From positions 128,245 through 192,244 of the forward strand of contig JNVV01000026.1 in the NCBI GenBank assembly GCA_000733355.1: a stretch of 64,000 nt of DNA, in the 5' to 3' direction. The position numbers were made by a program, and so were the translations under genes. The stretch's first letter is position 1; the number at the start of each line of letters is the position of its first letter. The stretch comes from Falciphora oryzae (Eukaryota > Ascomycota > Sordariomycetes > Magnaporthales > Magnaporthaceae). The notes under the pieces were generated by a model that was given only the letters and a program-made list of their open reading frames with translations, was not told the origin of the DNA and searched no databases. Positions 57,497 through 64,000 of this stretch are shown in pieces.

Positions 57497-59307
57497 GGAC
57501 AGGCTTGGTGCCTTCCAGCCTCGGCCAACAAAGGGGAGGTTAAGCAGGCAAAAATGCATAAATAGCAAACACTACCTGTAAGCTTAGCACGCAGGCAGCC
57601 CAGGACAGATCTCCCAGGACATCAAAAAGATATACTTTCATTTGTTTTAACAGAACCGAATAGACGCTTACTCCGATACAGCGCGCCTGGACGCGGGCTG
57701 GTGTGTTGGGTGGCACAGCAGGCCGATGCCATTTTCGACGTGGTATTGGCCGTCGTGCGTGGAGACGAGGCCCCGGTGTTTTGGGCGCAGGCTTGTGTTG
57801 GTCCCATGCTGTGCCGCAAAGCCCCTTGTCCACGAGAGAACGTTGGCACCTTTTCCCGCTTGCACCAACGCTAAAAAAAGATTCGGGAATGAACAAATGA
57901 AAAGAATCGAGGCAATAGATGGATGCTATGATTTTTTTTTTTTATCGTGCGGGACATCTCTATGTGGTATGTATCAATGGTTGGGAGAGCAACACTAAGC
58001 CGTACAACCTCCCCAGCAACCCACAGCCTTCTATGGTCTTCCCTTCCATGTAAACCCCTTCATTTTGCCAATTTGCCGTTGCACAATATCTTCAATGCGC
58101 CGCTCCATCACCCCAGCATCTCTCAACCCCATCTACCAGCAGGAAATAGGCGCCCGGCCCGACGTATCTTCCCCACCTTACTCTGGCCCGGCTGACTGTG
58201 TCGTCCCAAACCGGCGTCGCATAGGGCGTTTGCGAAACACCTTTCCGTACCACCGGGTCGGGCCTCAACCGTGCCTTTTGGTCTCGTTGGCTGTTTGGCC
58301 AACATTAGTCCTATTTTGGGCTTTACCCCAGTCCCAGCGCCGCGGGCACACATGGCTTCTCGACCCCGTGCTAGCCATGTGATTTTCCAAAGGGACGGAA
58401 GACACTAGAGGTACGCAACCTTCCGGCTTCCTGACTGACCAAGACGGTCCCAACGCAATATCCAACAAGGTATAAACGATGCTTCAAAAAGGATTGCGCT
58501 GATTAGGTCTGCCCAGTGGTATCTAGCCGCTATTGATACAGCCTCGAAACGACGGCACCACATTACGACATAATTTGGTCATAGTTTTGGTGCCTTAGGA
58601 GTGGGTGTGGTGTTGGCCGTTGGCCCATTTGCTTGGGCCGCCCCCTGTTCATTTTCTCTACGTTTCGACCTGAACCCACGAGCTTTCGGTATGGGGGCGG
58701 GCAGGTGGCACAGAAGCTGCGGCCATGGTGCCCGAGCCTCACGAAGAAATAGAGCGAGGCTGCGCCAACTGCCACTTTGACTTTTGATGTGTACGTTCCC
58801 AGCGAGACTGGCACAGCCCGTCGGTGCCATCATAACCACCCCCCGCCAGCTGTTTGGTATCAATATCCACCGGCCCGTAGCATCGGGTCCCTTCATTGAT
58901 TACTACATAGAGTACAATGCCACCGATATTGTGAGCTTGGATGATACGCTGACTGATGAGGCGGCTACCAACGGTGTGGTTCCGGTGGTGTCGTCGATGG
59001 ACATCACCATCAAGCTTGTTCCAGTGTACGGTCAAGTTATTTCGTATTTGCTTATAAAAAGGGAGGCACGGGGCTTTAGCGCTGTGGACGAGGACTTAAA
59101 ACCCCATCACCAGCTTAACATAGCAAACCTTATCATTTTTTACAGCCATACTTCCCTCGATATCTTGACTTTTGTCCTTTGCTTATACCTTACGTCCCCT
59201 GAGAGCCTCTTTTTCTCCTTCCTCCTATCTTACTGCACGATCTTTGTTCGAAATCCTATCTCTTCCCCGTCTACTTGCCCTAGCCGGGGTTTTGTTCCTT
59301 CGCCACC
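57497..59307. other. Intergenic within the basic-tail cluster
   Basis: 3' region of member 2, then mostly unstructured sequence. A plus-strand frame at about 58790-59040 (ITTPRQLFGINIHRPVASG, later DYYIEYNATDIVSLDD) has coding-like composition but no start, no family and no clear splice sites. A TATA box lies at 59053. Confidence 0.4.
59053..59059 (+). promoter_or_regulatory. TATA box of the 59.3 kb gene
   Basis: TATAAAA lies 255 nt before the ATG at 59308, which itself has the strong context GCCACCATG. Confidence 0.45.
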
Positions 59308-60583
59308 ATGCTGCTTAAGGGCACACGAATAGCCCTCCTCACCGTTATCGGGCTGCTTTCGAGCACTTTCTCTCTGGGAGCCCCTTTGCCTCAAGCCGAC
59401 GAGCCAACCGGCCTAGCCTCTGATACTGCAGACGATTTCCGGGGGCCGATTTTTGGCGTCCAGCTCGATCAGGTCTTTCAACCCTTCGGCGACATCGGTT
59501 TCGCTAGCTATTCGGCCATTTTTAAAGTTTTTACTCCTGCCTAAGTCAGCGACGATTTTCTTAAACGCATCGCACGGAGGGTTAATATGGAGATGAGGCA
59601 GGTTCACAATTACTGGACCCGCGAAGTTGAGCCGTTTAGCAGAATCCAAGCACCACAAGTTATGACCATTATGGATATGGGCGACAACGTTATATACGCT
59701 GCCTCGTCCGTTAGGGTCCCCGATACACGCAATAACGCCATAGAGCGATACAGGGATTTTTAATTCGATATGCCCGGCTCGATCATCGAATGCTTGTGGG
59801 ATTTGGACGAAGACCCCAAAACAAAGAGCCACCATTTCCAAGGGCTTTGTGGGGAGGTCAACGTCATACGCCTGGACGGCGATATGCAGAGGCTCAACGG
59901 CGAAAAAGTATACAGCCAGCCCAAAGAGAACACCAAGAGCGGTGGCCTGGCATGTCACCGATCACGCCATCGATTTCCGCGTCGGCCAGGGCCCCAACGA
60001 GTTCGGCTGCCGCGACATCAATGAGTATTACAGCAAGAAGCTCACCGAAGAGTTCGGCGTGCCTAAACAGGCATTCAGGGAGATAACAGGCCCGATTTCC
60101 ACCACCGACGTCCATGGCCTCACTGCCGAGAAGATGTGGAATGTTCGACACCATGTTTTTGATGGCGGCGCCAACTATGATAGCAACCAGAGCGGCGGCG
60201 GAAGCGGCGGCGGCGGCGGAAGCGGCAGCGACGGCAGCGGTAGCGATGGCGGCGGCGGCGGAAGCGGCAGCGACGGCAGCGGTAGCGATGGCGGCGGCGG
60301 CGGCGGCGGCGGAAATCCGGCATACCGCGGTCCAGACGCCGGATATCCGCCCAACAACCAGAACAGCTATCCAAGCTCCGATGACAGCAATCCTTCCCCG
60401 CCGGGCAACCAAGAGCATGCGGCACAAATCGAGGGCCAGCGGGGCCGCAAACCCGACTCAAAGGGCCGAGACAAGGACAAGCACGCCAAAGCTGATCCCA
60501 AACGAGAAAAGGATAAGCGCAGGAAAGCTGATCCCAACCGAGGCAACAAAAGCGGATCGCAGAAGCAAAAAGCGAAAGGTTGA
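59308..60583 (+). pseudogene. Secreted protein with deaminase-like CGE motif and Gly/Ser- and Lys-rich tail, inactivated
   Basis: The ATG at 59308 starts a signal peptide (about residues 1-24, core IALLTVIGLLSSTFSLG). The frame is interrupted by TAA at 59542-59544 and TAA at 59761-59763, each one C-to-T change from CAA, and by one extra base near 59944 that shifts the frame. After the shift the coding sense continues (HAIDFRVGQ, FGCRDINEYYSKKL) into a GGGSGSDGSGSD repeat encoded by GGC-rich DNA (60187-60315), and ends in a charged segment (KGRDKDKHAKADPKREKDK). The head contains HHFQGLCGEVNVI, resembling the CxE zinc motif of secreted toxin-type deaminases, but no clear second PCxxC motif, so the assignment is weak. 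It lies in tandem with the next copy, and its TGA is nearly adjacent to it. Confidence 0.6.
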
Positions 60584-61718
60584 TAAGCAGGAGTGTAGCG
60601 GAGGGGACCCGAACTGGTACCTGAACCCGACCTGGCCTAACGAGTTAAGGGAATGGGGGAGACGGTGGCACGAGTAGGGCTACTCCGAGGCGGACTTTTT
60701 GGCATCCCCCGACGTACAGCCATATCTTCCAGCAGGAGAGTCGTCCGGAGCCGGGCAAGCAGATGGACAGCACAACTACAACCAACAGGAAGAGGACTAC
60801 TATGAGCCTTATGATCAGCAGGGCTACCATCCACACGACAACCAACAGGGACAGGCTTATTACCAACCGGGCTATTATCAAAACGAGCAAGCCGACGGCC
60901 GACAGAGTCAGGGCGGCCACCAAGGAGGCGCCACTCAGGAGGCTCTCGACGCTGAAATCGACAGCCTGACAAAGCATTACCAAAACCTGAATACCGGTCG
61001 AAAGAAGCGCTCCGAGGACCCAAGCAATCAGCCCGGAGCTGGCAAGGTCGCAAAAATACAAGCCAACAACAAGCCCAAGTCCAACAAGCCCAAATCCAAC
61101 AACAAGCCCAAGTCCAACAAGCCCAAGTCTAACAACAAGCCCAGCGCCCGCGCCAAGTCCAAGTCCAACGAGGCCACCAAGGCCAAGGCCGGCAGCAAGC
61201 TTAGAACCGGCAAGACCCAGGACCCCCAAGCCCACCAGCCCGGAAAGGACAATGACGGCCAGGCCAAGGCGTGCCGCCGGCCAACGTCGCCTCCCCCTCC
61301 TCCTCCCCCGGGTCTGCAGCGGCTCCTAGACGGCAAAGGCAAGGACAAAAGTAAAGACAAATCCAAAAACACCCGTGGCAACTCTGCTCCATCTGGTGGT
61401 GGTGGTGGTGGTGGCGGCGGCGGTGGCAATGGCAAGGGCAAAACCCAAGCTCCGGCGGTGGCAAAGGACAACAAGGCTCCAGTGGCAGGAAAGGACAACA
61501 AGGCTCCAGCGGCAGGAACGAACAACAACACTCCTGCAGCAGGCAAGGGAAACAAGGCTCCTACGGCAGGAAAGAACAACAACACTCCTGTGGCAGCAAA
61601 GGGCAACAAGGGACCCGCCGGCCAGACGCCGAACACCGGGGCCAATAAGAAGGGCGCTGGCCCCGGGAAAAAGGCGACAAAGCCCCCCTCCGGATCGCGG
61701 GCTGGCAAGGCAACCTAA
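60582..61718 (+). pseudogene. Basic-tail family member 4, lacks its start and has an in-frame TAG
   Basis: One frame runs from about 60582 to TAA at 61716-61718, with a TAG at 60675-60677 (HE stop G, expected Gln by comparison with the related EEQ in the 56 kb gene). The order parallels that gene: NELREWGRRWHE, a Tyr/Gln-rich region (EEDYYEPYDQQGYHPHDNQQ), KPKSNNKPKSN repeats, KACRRPTSPPPPPPPG, a poly-Gly run, then GKGKTQAP and GKDNKAP repeats and C-terminal SRAGKAT. No ATG with a signal peptide precedes it; upstream is the end of the 59.3 kb gene. It is either a decayed gene that lost its 5' end or the second half of one ancestral gene with the 59.3 kb head. Confidence 0.6.
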
Positions 61719-62201
61719 GCCGCCAGAGCTGCGGCTCAGGCAGGTTTAGCGCTTCGGCCCTCGCCGTCCTCTGCCGGGCCCCCGGACAAGGCGTCGCGAG
61801 ATATCCCAGAGTAACACGGGCCTTTTTCTTCTTCTTTTTTTTTTTTTTTTTTTTTTTGAAAATTTGTATGGCTGCCGCGGTCGATAGGGCTTTGAGATTT
61901 GGAACGTGACAGCATTTGCTTGGGAAAGCATATCATTCGTTTAAAGAAAGCATAGGTAACATTTGTTTGGTAAAGCGTGGCATTTTTTGGGCATAGCATT
62001 CGTTTGGGAAAATATAGCATTAGTTTGGGCATAGCATTCGTTTAAAAAAAAAAAGCATAAGTAGCATTTTGTTTGGCAAAGTATACAAAGATATAAAGAT
62101 AGTGGTTTGAGAGTGTAAGCATTAGCTTTATAGCAATTTAGAGATCCACCTTCCACCACCGTCATGTTTCACTCGCTGTCGGGGCGATTACCCTACTCGT
62201 C
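61719..62201. other. Intergenic with T23 tract and minisatellite
   Basis: Between the last basic-tail gene and the ankyrin gene (convergent). T23 at 61835-61857, then the repeat at 61908-62091. No coding signal. Confidence 0.5.
61908..62091 (+). repeat. Degenerate minisatellite, ~20-25 bp unit
   Basis: About eight units built on GCATAGCATTCGTTTGGG, some with expanded A runs (AAAAAAAAAAA at 62044-62054) or losses. Units appear head to tail. Confidence 0.7.
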
Positions 62202-63898
62202 CTAAATGACAACCCAGCCCAGAACGGTGGCAAGGTCAAGCTCAATCCCGAGCTTGGCTCGGAGGCGAACCGCACCGGTTACACCCTCATGATCGCGGAT
62301 GTTGGGGTCGGCCCCCTTCTGGATCAGGAGGTCCACAGCCTTTTTCGCCGTCGGCACGTCACGCGCGTTGCAGGCAATCAGATGCACCGCCGACATGCCT
62401 TTGCTATCGACCGCGTCGATATTCCAGCAGCCTTCCACGAGGAGCCTGAAGCACTCCAAACGAACGGCGTTGTAGGCGATATTACCCCGTTCGGTCGCCA
62501 GTTTACGGGCGTGGGTAAGCAGCGGGGTCTCGTCCTCGGCGTTTCGAGCCTCCACATCCACGCCGGACTGCAGGAGGAACCTAACCACCTCGTCATGCTT
62601 GGTCTTGGTCGACTTTCGTTCTGCGGTCTGGTGCACTGAGGAGGTAGGAGGCGTGGGCCATAAGTTAGCACAAACGGCTCTCCCTGGGGAGGAAAAGCAG
62701 CAGGACAGTAGTCGGAGATTTGCTATCAGAAGTGCCACTTACGAGCATTGTTCCCGCTCGCATAGTGCCGCTGTTTGGGGAAACGATAGTTCTTATCCGC
62801 ACCTCGTTCTAGCAGCAGCTTGAGGAGCGCCGCATCCCCGGCCACCCGGCAGGCCACAAGCAACGGGCTTTCCCCGAAACGGCCCGACCCGTTAACGTCC
62901 ACCCCCCTGTCGAGCAGGAACTGCGCAAGGGGGAGGTTGTTAAAGCAGGCAGCTTTGCAAAGCTGCTCCCACACCCTTTTCGTGTTGGGGAAATTGGCGT
63001 CGCGGTCAGGGTCGGTCATGGCGGCGTCAAATAGCATATGCGCCATGTGCACAGCCGCCTCGTGCGGCCGGCTGTCATTTGCGATATAAAGCAATCCCTC
63101 CACATCGGGGTCTTTAATGCCAAGCTCTCCCATAAGGTACTCCAGTGTGCGAGTCGTCGCGTTGTGCTCGGTAGCGACGCAAATGAGCCGGTTCCTGAAC
63201 ATTCCCCCGTCGTAGGGGTTCACCTTTTGAGTTGCGCCGCGGGCGACCAGCGACCTGGCGAGGTCGACCGAGTCCGCTGCGACCGCCGACTCGAGCAGGT
63301 TCATGGTCAGAGAGCCGCACCAGGCGTTGATGTCGATGCCGCGGCTGAGGAGCAGTTCGATCGTGTCGAGGTGTTTCTGCTCGACCTGCCCTCCTTTGAA
63401 AAAAGGGCGTCTTTGATGCTCCATGTGCCTTAAAACCAGGGACGTCGCGAGGCCGTCGTCGCAGTGACCATTGTCGAATTTGGCCTGGATGTCGGCTCCG
63501 GCGTCGAGAAGTATCCGGACCATGTCCGGGTTGGCTTGCTTGGCTGCTTCGTGGAGCGGCCTTAACTCCCAGGTGTGGTTGAGATGCTTCATCTCAACAT
63601 CAGCGCCAAGTTCGATAAGGAACTTGACGATATGGACGTGATTCTCCCGGACGGCGGCGTACAGGGCCGTTTCGCCGCGCCTTGAGTCGAAGCGGCCGTA
63701 CAGGAGATTAAGTTCGAGATCTGGGGTGATAGCGGCCCTAAGTTTTTCCAGGTTGCCTTCCTTCGCCGCTTGGAAGAACTCGGCATCGCTTGAATCGTCC
63801 GGACCAGCCCAGCCTAATACTCGCCACGAGCAATATTCGCCGCAGCTGTCTGGAGAAGGGTCCCAGGTTCCAGGCAGGGGAGTCTCCGGGCTTCCCAT
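62202..63898 (-). CDS. Ankyrin-repeat protein
   Basis: Exon 1 is 63898-62743 and exon 2 is 62635-62202; the 107 nt intron has donor GTAAGT and acceptor CTCCTCAG in phase 1. The protein is 529 residues. Ankyrin helices run through most of it, for example GETALYAAVRENHVHIVKFL, RPLHEAAKQANPDMVRILLD, FGESPLLVACRVAGDAALLK, and, after the intron, DEVVRFLLQSGVDVEARN and GMSAVHLIACNARDVPTAKK. There is no NACHT, kinase or membrane domain, so it is a scaffold-type repeat protein of unknown partner. Reading frame and splice sites are intact, unlike its neighbours. The start at 63898 (MGSPETPL) is near the edge; an upstream exon outside the window cannot be excluded. Confidence 0.85.
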
Positions 63899-64000
63899 CG
63901 CGCTTTGGCTGTATTTTGGACGATGAACGAGCCAAGTCGGTGAAGATTAGAAGCGTATTGCTGAAGGTGCGTTGGTGGGCGTTTTGTTGAACTTATTGTC

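Noticed and set aside
1..64000. CRISPR array, rRNA operon or bacterial operon structure
   Set aside because: No regularly spaced repeats or rRNA signature found; genes have spliceosomal introns and fungal spacing.

Overview
The window is nuclear DNA of a filamentous ascomycete, most likely a Sordariomycete. The evidence is short introns (about 65-115 nt) with GTRNGT donors, CTAAC-type branch sites and YAG acceptors; GC-rich coding third positions; gene spacings of 1-11 kb; a Fot1/pogo-type transposase remnant; and stop codons that look like RIP (repeat-induced point mutation, C to T at CpA). A Magnaporthales-type relative is possible, but that is inference. All gene models below were spliced by eye.

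Layout. Left accessory end (1-8.8 kb): a RIP-damaged transposase runs off the left edge (minus strand). It is followed by a two-exon orphan gene (1914-3200, minus), a tRNA/SINE-like fragment with an inverted repeat (3941-4212), and a gene for a secreted NucA/NucB-type DNase with a long Lys/Ala-rich tail (4785-6234). Two direct copies of a ~49 bp sequence (1520 and 6384) bracket this block. A tRNA-like sequence with a T-run lies at 8.7 kb. Then come about 11 kb without a convincing gene, rich in homopolymer tracts, leading to a large three-exon regulator-like gene (19640-23286).

Central, core-like part (28-53.4 kb): a microsomal cytochrome P450; a SAP-like plus multi-TM membrane protein; a type II membrane DUF3405 protein; a DHA1 major-facilitator transporter; a Ser/Pro-rich protein of unknown function; mitochondrial ribosomal protein mL58 (MRP-L20 family); and a leukotriene-A4-hydrolase-type M1 aminopeptidase. 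These look like ordinary single genes; no shared pathway is evident.

Right accessory end (53.4-64 kb): three damaged genes (56010-57496, 59308-60583, 60582-61718). Two of them end in a Lys/Ala/Pro-rich tail recognisably related to that of the DNase gene at 4.8 kb. One has a secreted head with a deaminase-like CGE motif. They carry single in-frame TAG/TAA codons and one frameshift. A degenerate minisatellite and an intact ankyrin-repeat gene follow. The most interesting idea here is a fungal family of secreted proteins that share a histone-H1-like basic tail but carry different heads, at least one of them a nuclease, with several copies inactivated.
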